DNA of 64,000 nt from Macrobrachium rosenbergii (lineage: Eukaryota > Arthropoda > Malacostraca > Decapoda > Palaemonidae). The stretch spans positions 34,740,537 through 34,804,536 of the forward strand of contig NC_089777.1 in assembly GCF_040412425.1 (NCBI RefSeq), read 5' to 3'. Positions 55,500 through 64,000 of this stretch are shown here, piece after piece (position 1 is the first letter of the stretch; each line of letters begins with the position of its first letter). Under the pieces are notes generated by a model. The model worked only from the letters and a program-made list of their open reading frames with translations, was not told where the DNA came from and ran no database searches. A program made the position numbers and the translations under genes.

Positions 55500-57632
55500 A
55501 TAACTCTGCCCTTTGCGAAGGAGAGACAGACTTAGCTGTGAAGTCGCAAAACAAGGCCCTTCTTCTTTAAGAGGCCCGTACCAAAGTGAGACGCCAGTTC
55601 TTCAGATCCATCCTTAACTGCCTTGTCCATACAGTTAAGGACGCTAGAGAGCTCCCCCAGGGTAATAGAATCCGAGCTTCGAAGCTTAAGATCTAAGGCT
55701 CCCAAGCACCAGTCCAAAAAATTAAACACCTCCATGGTGCGGAAGAGACCTTTGAGATGATGGTCGGTCTCTGACAAGGTCCAAGAAACCTTAGCAGTAG
55801 GCAGATGAGACCTTCTGGAAGCGTCGACAAGACTGGTGAAATCCCCTTGAGAAGAGGAAGGAACTCTAGGGCTGAGATCTTCTCCCGTCTCATACCACAT
55901 ACCAGCCTTGCCTGAAAGCTTAGACGGAGGCACAGCGAAAGAGGTCTTGCCATGGGACTTCCGTTCCTCCATCCACACGTTGACTTTCTTGAAAGCCCTC
56001 TTGGTCGCCAACGAAGAAGTCATCTTCAAAAACCCCGGCGCTCTCCTAGCTTTGGAAGAAGCTAACTGAGAAGGAGGAGAGAGAGGAGCCGAAGGTTTAA
56101 ACTTGTCCCCGAACAAGTCTTTAAGCAAGCCGGTCAAAACTTGATAATCGGAAGAAGAGGAAGCAGACGAGGGCTCGACGTCAGCAGGATCCGAATCGCC
56201 AGAAACCTCTCCCGCCACAGCCGGAGAAGCAACCGAGTCACCCAACACTTTAGGGGAACGAAGGCCTTGAGGTCCGATACGAAGAAGAGATCTTCTTTTC
56301 TCAGACGAAAGAGAATGCTCCGTAACGTCCTGAAGAGCAACCGAAGGGACGTCCTGAGGAGCGTCCTGGAGAGCGTCCTGAAGAGCGTCGACACTGGCGT
56401 CACGCCCAAAAACCGGAAGAGCGTCCTGCACAGAAGCGTCCTGAAGAGCGGCTACCGGCGCGTCGGGAAGAAGCTCTCATGGCGTCATGTTGACGAGTGT
56501 CACGACGAGGAACAAGAGAGCTGACAAGGCGACGACACAGGAGAAGGAGACGACGAAAGCGGAGCAGGAGAAGGAGACTTCCTTGATCTTTTGACAGGCA
56601 AAGTCAAGTCCTTGCGACGACGAGGAGCAGAGTCCTTCTCTGCAATAAGAGAAGACAACTGCCGCTGCATCTCCAACAAAATCTTCTTAGAAGGAGAAGA
56701 ATCATGTCTGGGAGGAGAGACAATCCTATGGGAAGACGATGGGCGAGGGGACGCCTTCTTCTTCCTCACAGGAGCAAGAAAGGTTCTCTCCTTAGAGCGG
56801 CTGGGGCGCTCCGAAACATCCTCATCAGACGAAATCCTAGTCCTCTTCTGCGGTGGAAAAGCTTCAAAATAACTAGCCGACGAAGAAGACTGACGAGAAG
56901 CGTCCTCTTGAACACAGCTCCTCTTGAGAGGACGAGAGTCCTTACGAGAATTCCACCCCTTGCGAGGGGAGGACGCCTCGGAGGACGAAAAGCAGTCCTT
57001 GAGAATGCGCGCCGAAGCACGATCTCTGGCAGCCTGGGAAGCGACAACAGGACCTGCCGAAGGGACGTCAGATCGGTGGGAAGCCCCCGTAACCTTCTTG
57101 CAGCTTTCGACATGCCTTCTCCTGAGTCCTGGGAGTCTGACAGCGGTCCAGGCCTAGAAGCATTATGGGGCCGATCTGACGCCCCCTCCACAACACTGGG
57201 GGGAGCACTACACTTCACAGCACTTTGGAGAGATGTCACTTTGTTCTCGAGCGCACGGATAGAACTCATGATCTGCGCCAGGGCGAACCCTCCACAGACA
57301 CAACATCAGGGCCCGAAGGCAAAACCACAGGGACAGGTGCAACATCAACTACGTTAGGATTATCAGGAGAGGAAATAACCTGACTCTTGCACACACTCCT
57401 GGAGGAAGACCTCCTAACCCTGTCACGCTCCAACTTGCGAACATACGAATCATAAGACTTCCAGCTCGCATCCGATAAAGGTTCACACTCCTTACATCGA
57501 TCATCTATAAGACAAACATGCCCCTACACCTCAAACAAACCGAGTGAGGGTCTACCTGAAGCTTTCGGTAGCCTCACCTTACAATCACTCATGCAACATA
57601 CACGGAAACTAGCAGAACTAGAACCAGACATA
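55500..57632 (-). pseudogene. DIRS D gag, frameshifted
   Basis: The start MSGSSSASFRV is at about 57,632. The N-terminal Cys/His motif is spread over two frames: CCMSDC, KVRLPKAS, then DPHSVCLRC in one frame and CLIDDRCKECEPL in another. Arg/Ser-rich linkers follow, with 56,300-56,470 rich in QDAL/QDAP repeats. The conserved domain at 55,532-56,431 has VPPSKLSGKAGMWYETGEDL, PSSSQGDFTSLVDASRR and ETDHHLKGLFRTMEVFNFLD. An acidic/basic tail ends near 55,237-55,500 (PFRGGTSSSRSSPRGRGF). At least three frameshifts. Confidence 0.8.
56300..56470 (-). repeat. Short coding repeat in DIRS D gag
   Basis: GCGTCCTG(A/G)AGA units recur about every 15-18 bp (plus strand). On the minus strand they encode VDALQDALQDAPQDV. 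They lie in the same gag linker as the decapeptide repeat of C but with a different unit. Confidence 0.8.
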
Positions 57633-57971
57633 TTTAAAGAGAGGTCATAAGCAAAATCCACAACAGTCCAGAAAAAGCGTGTGCCAATCCACAGTCCAAG
57701 AATCAAAACCAAAAGTCAAGAGAATACTTAAGTGGGAATAAGCAAGTTAACGAAATCCAGAGGCGGAGGTACTGTAACAGATGTTAACAGTACCGGCGAC
57801 AGAGAAAATCTGAATAGAAAATGGGAATGGTTCCCGATTCCCGCCTCCCAGCGGCGGGAATGAGTACTAACCACCTGGCCACACTGCGTGTGCCGCGAGT
57901 TTTGAAATTCTGTCGGATTTCGGAGAAATACAGCTATATATATATCTGCCAGGTAAGTGTCATGAACAAAA

Positions 57972-58849
57972 AGTAATTTACGCCTGCACTTGGAGGGGGA
58001 GCTACCTTCAGAACTAAAGCGTTCAGGACTGCTCCAATGGCTACACCCCGGAGCTTGAGAATACTCAACACGGCGTCCTTCAACATAGGGAAACTTCCTC
58101 TTGAGCGGTCTAGACTCGCAGACCCGACGCCAGCCCCGTTTGGGGACTGCGTCCTCAGAAGACGAAGAACACGTATTAACCTCGCCTTTCCTATGGCGAG
58201 GGTGAGCGTCCTGGGGATCGTCTACAGGAACACTTGAGGGGACGACCGCTTGGGAGCTAAAATCTCTCGCCTCCCTTCGCCTGTCAACTTTCCTTCTCCC
58301 AGGGGTTGGGGAGCTTGGAAGAGGTCTAGGGCTAGGAGCACGACAGATCCGAGCGGCCGCACCCTCCACTGCACTAACTTTATCACCAACACTTGCAATT
58401 TCCAGATCTCTCATGTTCAACCACAATTTCTCTCTGTCTTGAGCGAGGGATTCAACACGTTGGCCAAGGGCTTGAATGGCCGCCATCATATCCTTGAGGG
58501 ATGGGTCTTTACCTGAATCAGTAGGGGGATCAGGAACTACCACTACGGGGGAATGATCAGAAGGTTCATTAGTTTGGGACAACGAATTATTAAAATCCTG
58601 GCTACCTTTGGAAGAGCAAGACAAAGCACTCTTGGCTCTTCTGAGCCGGTCCCTTTCAAGTTTCCTTACGTAGCGGTTATACTCGATCCACTCTCTTTCA
58701 GAAAGACCCAAGCACTCATCGCATCTATCCCCTAACTCACACCTCTTGCCCCTACATTTCGTACATACCGAATGAGGATCTAAAGAGGCTTTAGCAAGCC
58801 GAGTCTTACACCCCTTAACACACATTCGCACACTCGAGGAGTCAGACAT
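57972..58849 (-). pseudogene. DIRS C gag, N-terminal part with eight-ligand Cys/His motif
   Basis: The frame starts MSDSSSVRMCVKGCKTRL. The motif is CVKGC, H in DPHSV, CTKC, C in RGKRC, C in LGDRC, DEC, with exactly the spacing of A (C-x3-C-x11-H-x2-C-x2-C-x4-C-x5-C-x2-C). A charged segment (YNRYVRKLERDRLRRAKSAL) and a possible coiled coil (DMMAAIQALGQRVESLAQDR) follow, then an Arg/Ser-rich linker with SRPLKRK. At 57,972 the frame runs into the terminal repeat of D, which adds about 80 foreign residues before a stop. Confidence 0.85.
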
Positions 58850-59039
58850 GGTAGCAAATCCAAAGAGAGATCAAAGTACAAGTCCAAGGGTCAAAACCAA
58901 ATTTAACTAGTAAAGAAAGTCCAAGACAAATAACAAAAAACGAGCGAAAGCCGAAGCCAAAGTGTACTTCACCAAAATTTGCGAAAAAACACGGGCTGAA
59001 AGAGTGAAATTCCAAACGATGTCACCGGAATGGCGGCAG

Positions 59040-59203
59040 GGAAGATCTGAGGAATACCTGGTGTGGTTCCAGATGCCTGGATAGAGGGCGCATAGGTAGA
59101 CCACCTGACATACCTATCGGCGATTGCCGCGAGTTTTGAAATTCTGCCGTGACGTCAGGGACTTAAGCTATATATATAACTACCAGTTAAGTCAGATGTT
59201 TAA
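59040..59203 (-). repeat. DIRS C right inverted terminal repeat
   Basis: Reverse complement of 46,078-46,245 with few changes, including ACCTGACATACCTATCGGCG and TGACGTCAGGGACTTAAGCT. It ends CAGTTAAGTCAGATGTTTAA followed by AAC and the exchange site TGATAT. Confidence 0.92.
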
Positions 59204-61675
59204 AACTGATATGTAGGTGGCAAAGAGGAGAGACAGGCATAAACATGGTTGCATCCTGGACGGAAGGGGTAGTGGAACCCAAACATGACTCGACCCCTTA
59301 ACCTATCGGAAGTATCTGTGAAGAATGGGCTACACGAATACATGTAGAACTGAAGATGCATGACCGTGAATACAAACTAGCCATCAAGGAAGGAACTGGT
59401 CTCCTCCCTTGGAAGTCTCGCTGAAGGTTGATCACAAACTTTGACTCATAGCTCATCCCAGTAATCAGTTCTGATGAAGGGAATGAAGACCAGTGTCCTT
59501 CTGTAGAAGGGAATGTTCATGGAAAATCCCATAACCTGGAGGAAAAGACAGGAGGAAGGAGAAAGCAGGAAGGACAAAGACTTAACCTTACCCACTCCAC
59601 TAGAGAAGTGCTCACACCACCACTTAGTTTCCCTGTATCAAACAAAGTTTCATTATAAAGATAAGGTTAATAAACTATGAACACTTCGTAACATGGTGAA
59701 TCCGAAGTTCATGTATAGAAACAAAAATAATTATGATCATTGTTGGAGTATCTTTGACATATGAACAAATACAAAAACAATACAGATGTGCTAATGTCAA
59801 GCTTCACAACCCATTTGAGAACCATGACCACCCTGGATGAAGGAGAAGTGATGGGATACTGACTGGTGAGTGAATGAGTGGTGTCTTTTTTATCAAGCTT
59901 TGGTGACTGTTATGAGCTCACCCTGGGAACACAGTACTTAATAAAATGCAATGGTTTGTATCTTGTAGGAAAATTTTCTTGATTATGTTAAGTTAGGATG
60001 TGTTAGTGCAGTTGCCATTTCAACATCTTTTAATCAAGGTTGGGGGTGTCTTGGGGGAGAACAGTTAAGTACTCCCCAGCCTGTCGGGATCCAGCACCAA
60101 AATTTACGTTAGGTTAGTATCAATTTCAGTAATTGCCAAAGCCACTTTGAAGCTTAATTTGTTTTTAATGATTACACATATAAGTCTATATACTGTTTTT
60201 CTGACCTCTGATCTTGTGGTTATCTCTGAACTACATAAGTTTTCCTCTGTGTTCCCCCATAATTGTGAGACGAAGTCAAAGGGGTTTCAAGTATGGGTAA
60301 CAAATCAGTGATCTGCACCATCCCCAGGCTACTGGTAATGGTAAAAAATGCACAAAACACAAGATACAGCCTGGGTAGTATGCAGAGTATGGAGACAGGG
60401 GTAGGCATTGGTAATTTGAACCTACTACATGTTCCACAAAAGGGTAGCCTAGGCCAATGCTAAGTGTTCCTTGGGGGAGTCAAGGGAAGCAGGTGTTTCC
60501 TAAGTCAGGTTAGGAAGGTAAGTTCTGGTTAGGTCAAGGAATGATGCTCTTGGAAAGGTTAGGTTAAGGTTTGTTTGGTAGAACTAAGCAATAGCTCTGT
60601 ATGGGGTATGACTTTGGAAGTTGATTTTCCATATAGTATTTTGGTTGCTTATCAATTATTTGCCGTTAGTTTTTGTCAGTTGACCCTAATTAACCTGTAA
60701 TTAACCTTAGAAGCTGTATGCTGGCCATACTGGAATGCTATCGCGCATGTGCAGTGTTAGGCAATAGGGGAGCTTTTGGTAAAGTGGTTTCCTTTACTGG
60801 GAAGATATGGGGTTAATAATTGACCGACAATAAACACCACCACCTCCTTTATCAGCAACAATAAAAGTATAGATAAAATAGATTTCTAAGGTAATAGTCC
60901 ATGGAGAGTTGTTGCTTAGAAATACCATTTGTTTGGCTAGGCTGCAGCCAGTGGCAGACCACTTGTCCGAAGGGATATTTAGTCCCGCCGATATATTTCC
61001 GAGATTTAGTGAAACTTGGGGGGGGCGTCTAGGAGGGCGAGGCCGGTAATTCTAAGTATTAGCTCTGCGCCTGTTTTTACCTTGGAAACTTGTTTTTTCT
61101 ACACTTCCAGGGCTTCTGATACTGGTGGTGCATTTGTTTGTTGTCGGCCAAATGGAATGTCCCTTCGCCATGTTTAGTACTGGCCCGGGGGGGGGGGAGG
61201 TAATAATACATTAACAAGTTATTGCACTTGATGGATGGGATATGAACCGTTCAAAACAGACGTATCCGCGCTCTGTCTCGTGAAGATTGTGTATGGAAGC
61301 CCCTTATTGGATGGACTTCAGGGGTTAATTACATTAGTGTGACAAAAATTGAAGGTAAATCCACAATTAGCAACCAAAAAACTGTAGAAAAAGTAAAGTT
61401 ATAAGGAAATCGCCGCCGCGGAGCTACTACTTAGATCTACCGCGAGGCCTATCCTCCCCAACCCCACCAGGTCAGGGCACGGCGCCTAGCCTAAGTCACG
61501 TTAGGAAGGTAAGGTTTGGTTAGGTCAGGGACATGGCATTCTAGTGGCCCGTTTTCACGGTCGGATTTCTCGTGCCGACCTCCGTCTCCCTGTTCTGCAT
61601 CCGCTCCATAGGCTTGACTGCCTAATGTCATGTCAAGGTGTGTAATTTTGCATTTACACAAGATGTCGTTGAAAG

Positions 61676-61776
61676 AAAACCCAGTAATCTTTTGCATCTC
61701 ATGGCTGACATGCAGTCATTGCATTTACAGTCGAAAAACCCAGTAATCCATGGCTGACATGCAGTCATTGCATATA
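61676..61776. repeat. ~45-60-bp direct duplication
   Basis: AAACCCAGTAAT and CATGGCTGACATGCAGTCAT followed by TGCAT occur at 61,676-61,728 and 61,736-61,776. The first copy has an extra TTTTGCATCT between the two blocks. Confidence 0.85.
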
Positions 61777-62137
61777 AGAAGTACGTTTAGCCTAGGCCAT
61801 GCTTAGTATGCTAATCTCATTTCGTCTCAAGAAATCTACAAGGCGTAGGCCCAATAAAAAATGCTAGCCTTTTCTGTCTTACCATAGGTCACAAAAAGAG
61901 GCCACCTAATGTAATAGTGAACAATAATTCAAAGTTGTTGTCGCTGTCGCACCTCGACCTGGTACTAGTACACTAGTAGTATTTGTAGGTTAACTAATAT
62001 GTAGCGGCTCCCCACTTACTTCTGATTTGGCTTTGTATTTTAGTTTTTTATGTGCTTTTGACGAATTCTTTATTTGGAGAAATTCTCTTTATATATAAGC
62101 CAAAAGTAAAGTATTACTTATGAGTTCGGTCTCATCT

Positions 62138-62193
62138 ATTTAGAATAACTACAGCGACGCCAGTGATTTAGAATAACTACAGCGACGCCAGTG
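62138..62193. repeat. 28-bp perfect direct duplication
   Basis: ATTTAGAATAACTACAGCGA continuing CGCCAGTG occurs at 62,138-62,165 and 62,166-62,193 without mismatch. Confidence 0.95.
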
Positions 62194-62689
62194 GTGTTTT
62201 ATGCCGAGTAAGACAATGCTCTAAAGTTATTTCCTTCTTCACATTGTAGAAATTCGGGTTGTTCACCTTTGTCTTTTCCTTTTATTCAGTCATAACGAAT
62301 TTGGTGTGGTTATTATTGTTGTTTTAGTACTGTTACATGTTAATTTAATCGAGCCTACTATTCCTGTTACACCACCTAAATATTGTATTATATATTTTTT
62401 TTGCTAAGATGTCCTTATTGTATTGAATATATTCCATATCATCTCTATTGTACTATCCAGTAAATAAGAAAAAAAAAGTATTCAGACGATCGTTCGTAAA
62501 TCCGATACGTGTCCCCTGGTTTTCTATGATTGTGTAATTAACACCCCCCCCCCCAATATAAAGGATGTAGTTAATCCATTGCATTCATTCGTTATACCGT
62601 TTATTAATTTTGTAAGGATCGGATTGAGTGACATACTGGCCGGGTGTTGTCTGGTTTATTGGTGGTTCCTTACTGAATGCATGTACATG

Positions 62690-63910
62690 ATGTTGTTTCA
62701 GATTTAGCTGGCCTTGTGCCGGCACGGGCTCTTGTCATGTACAGAATCTTCGAAGTTGTTATTGGCTGGTGCGAGCCGCAAAGTAGTTTCTACACACAGA
62801 CAGGGCAAAACAGAGATTACGCTTTGGACATCTGTGCTTGTGGACAGACAAAACAGATGGCGATTGTGAGAGACATAATAAACGTACAATGATAAAACAT
62901 ATATCAATGGAAAGGCCAGGAAATTCCACATAAGGCCAATTGCATGAGATTCGAGAGGATTAATGAATACAATGCAGTAGCATAATATATGTGAAATGGC
63001 GAGATGTTTGGCGTCTTCACAAACGGAAACATACTGTTTGATACAGAAGATTCGGTGGAACATTATGAGTACATGATTGGAATGCTTGCATGGCAATGCA
63101 AGTAGTGGTGATTGTACATAAATCGAGACAACAGTGGTTAGGGAGAAACAGACAGAAATATTGTATGGTAGAAGTTGCGTTCCTGAGAGAGAGAAAACGG
63201 GATGCTTTGTCTTGCTTTTGTCTTGTTTCCTCCTTTTGTCTTGTTTCGGTCTCTTATATACTCTCCCGTTCTGTATTGCTTAGTGGTTGTATCATTATTA
63301 TAAATCGTAGTTAGTGAATGTATTGTTTCAACATAATCTATAATTCATCGTGACTCATTACGTTTCTTCACTCTACAGTCAAATGCTCTTTGAAAATCTT
63401 GGAATATAACAAATTGTAAGAGCCCCGACGCTGTCTCTTCCAAACACGTGTGTGTTCGTGATGTTTATCGTCATCATCGGAGTCGACAGGACAAAACTCA
63501 GAGCGTCTCGTTTTCTTTCTCTACAGGAACGCGATTTCAACCATACAATATTTCAGTCTTTCTCCTAAGCATTGTTGTCTTAATCATTATTACAAACCAC
63601 TACTTAGTGCCATGCAAGCATTCTAAATCATAATGTTCCAACGAATATTGTTTCAACATAATCTATCTCTCCAATTTTCATCGTGCATTGTATCCATTAA
63701 TCTGTCTTGAATCTCATGCAATTGGTTTCTAGAATTTCACTTCCACTGACAGTTTCATCAAATGTCTCTTGATATCGAAAAATGTTTGGAATACAAACAC
63801 AATTAAGAATCGTTTTACTGTCTCTGTACATTCCGCTCGCACGCGTCAATAACTTCTTCCAAGATTCTGTACATTTATCAGAACAACCAATAGTATGTCG
63901 CTCAGTCAGT
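62690..63910. repeat. Long imperfect inverted repeat, arms ~450-550 bp
   Basis: The left arm (about 62,690-63,240) and the reverse complement of the right arm (about 63,475-63,910) share CTCAGGAACGC / CTACAGGAACGC, then CCATACAATATTTC, TGCCATGCAAGCATTC, CATAATGTTCCA, ATTCATTAAT, GAATCTCATGCAATTGG and, at the outer ends, GATTCTGTACAT. Divergence is perhaps 20 percent with indels. The central ~235 bp are unpaired and contain a direct repeat of the right arm (ATTGTTTCAACATAATCTAT at 63,320 and 63,651). No long ORF is conserved between the arms. Confidence 0.85.
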
Positions 63911-64000
63911 CCTTACAAAATTAAGGATCTTTCCTTTTTGCCTAATCAGCACAGTATTCCAACAGATATACGACAGATAAGTGTCCTTTTTTCGTATATA

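Larger units (their letters stand above)
51571..57971 (-). mobile_element. DIRS element D, complete 6.4-kb copy nested in gag of DIRS C
   Basis: The left end starts ATGATATTTTAATAATAAAA and the right end finishes GTGTCATGAACAAAA. Inverted repeats of about 180 bp (left 51,580-51,765, right about 57,800-57,960) are nearly identical, including the GCCGCTGGGAGGCGGGAATC arm. The ICR, with the same architecture as in A and C, is at 51,808-51,895. Gag, RT/RNase H and recombinase are in order on the minus strand. Removing D rejoins the C gag frame (KCRRKLL / VSTRTPG) with one T shared at the joint and no duplication. Several frameshifts inactivate it. Confidence 0.93.
46072..59212 (-). mobile_element. 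DIRS element C, split by DIRS D
   Basis: A full DIRS with inverted terminal repeats at 46,078-46,245 and 59,040-59,203, ICR and all three genes on the minus strand. TGATAT lies at both outer junctions (46,072-46,077 and 59,207-59,212), while the sister repeat copy shows the empty site TGATTT. Without D the element is about 6.74 kb. The recombinase frame (46,796-48,298) is uninterrupted. RT/RNase H is open apart from one-base shifts near its end, and gag carries D. It is clearly distinct from A but has the same plan. Confidence 0.93.
45233..59355. repeat. ~487-bp tandem duplication; second copy holds DIRS C
   Basis: Copy 1 is 45,233-45,719. Copy 2 starts at 45,720 with the same CTGTA(T/G)ACTGAGATAG, runs to 46,077, and resumes after DIRS C at 59,207 through about 59,350 (TGGCAAAGAGGAGAGACAGG onward). 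Copies differ by roughly 8-10 percent. Copy 1 contains the uninterrupted site GAAGTCTGATTTGTAGG. No coding function was recognised. Confidence 0.9.
59356..62690. other. Unassigned sequence, partly CpG-rich
   Basis: No protein-coding gene or mobile element could be supported. From about 60,730 to 61,600 CpG and G+C rise (GCCGCCGCGGAGC near 61,412, GGGGGGGCGTCTAGGAGGGC near 61,019, ATCGCGCATGTGCAG near 60,738), which could mark a promoter. Several TTAGGT-containing phrases (60,509, 60,528, 60,561, 61,500) are dispersed, not tandem. A C-run lies at 62,543-62,553. Confidence 0.4.

Noticed and set aside
60509..61520. Several TTAGGT phrases suggesting arthropod telomeric repeat.
   Set aside because: They are scattered single motifs, not a tandem TTAGG array.
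1..64000. CRISPR arrays, rRNA and tRNA genes.
   Set aside because: No evenly spaced identical repeats with unique spacers, no rRNA-like blocks, and no sequence with both A and B boxes and a cloverleaf was found.

Overview
The window is eukaryotic, A+T-rich and dominated by mobile elements. There are no operons or bacterial-type genes. The mixture of DIRS-type tyrosine-recombinase retrotransposons, I/Jockey-type LINEs with an RNase H domain, a TTAA-target DNA transposon and many short tandem duplications suggests an arthropod, most likely a decapod crustacean. The species cannot be fixed from this sequence.

The only host gene I can support lies on the minus strand. Three short exons at 29,496-29,586, 27,113-27,211 and 12,293-12,425 have consensus splice sites and matching phases. 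They encode the start of a small, very basic protein that then turns acidic. Its introns hold most of the repeats on the left: intron 2 (about 14.7 kb) contains a DIRS element (E) that is itself split by a complete LINE.

Layout. 1-3.1 kb: degenerate ~190-bp tandem repeat and unassigned sequence. 3.1-11.6 kb: LINE copy 1 (plus strand, decayed), carrying a DIRS terminal remnant, a TTAA-flanked DNA transposon (8,541-10,120) and a ~520-bp insertion with a CT microsatellite. 12.3 kb: host exon 3. 13.9 kb: a solo DIRS-like terminus of a second type. 15.6-26.75 kb: DIRS E (plus strand), interrupted at 17,916-24,582 by LINE copy 2 with a perfect 14-bp target duplication. 27-29.6 kb: host exons 2 and 1, with a decayed RT fragment between them. 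31.7-44.2 kb: DIRS B (minus strand), interrupted by DIRS A (32,976-39,232, nearly intact) inside its recombinase gene and by a 1,218-bp solo LTR (40,146-41,363, 5-bp duplication) inside its RNase H region. 45.2-59.35 kb: a ~487-bp tandem duplication whose second copy received DIRS C (46,072-59,212). The gag gene of C in turn received DIRS D (51,571-57,971). 59.4-62.7 kb: unassigned, partly CpG-rich. 62.7-63.9 kb: a long imperfect inverted repeat.

The strongest new signal is the shared architecture of the DIRS family. Each left (3') end carries an inverted terminal repeat, a G-rich block and an internal complementary region (ICR). For A, C and D the ICR reads as the exact or near-exact reverse complement of the joined element ends, as expected for a template of a circular intermediate. 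The joint in every ICR is a short palindrome, AAAAT-NNC-ATTTT (AAAAC-NN-GTTTT in the second type), a good candidate for the core site of the tyrosine recombinase. Three insertions whose pre-insertion site can be read (A in B, C in a tandem repeat with an empty sister copy, D in C) show no target duplication but 1-6 bases shared by target and joint. A second candidate novelty is a conserved eight-ligand Cys/His motif at the N-terminus of the DIRS gag proteins.
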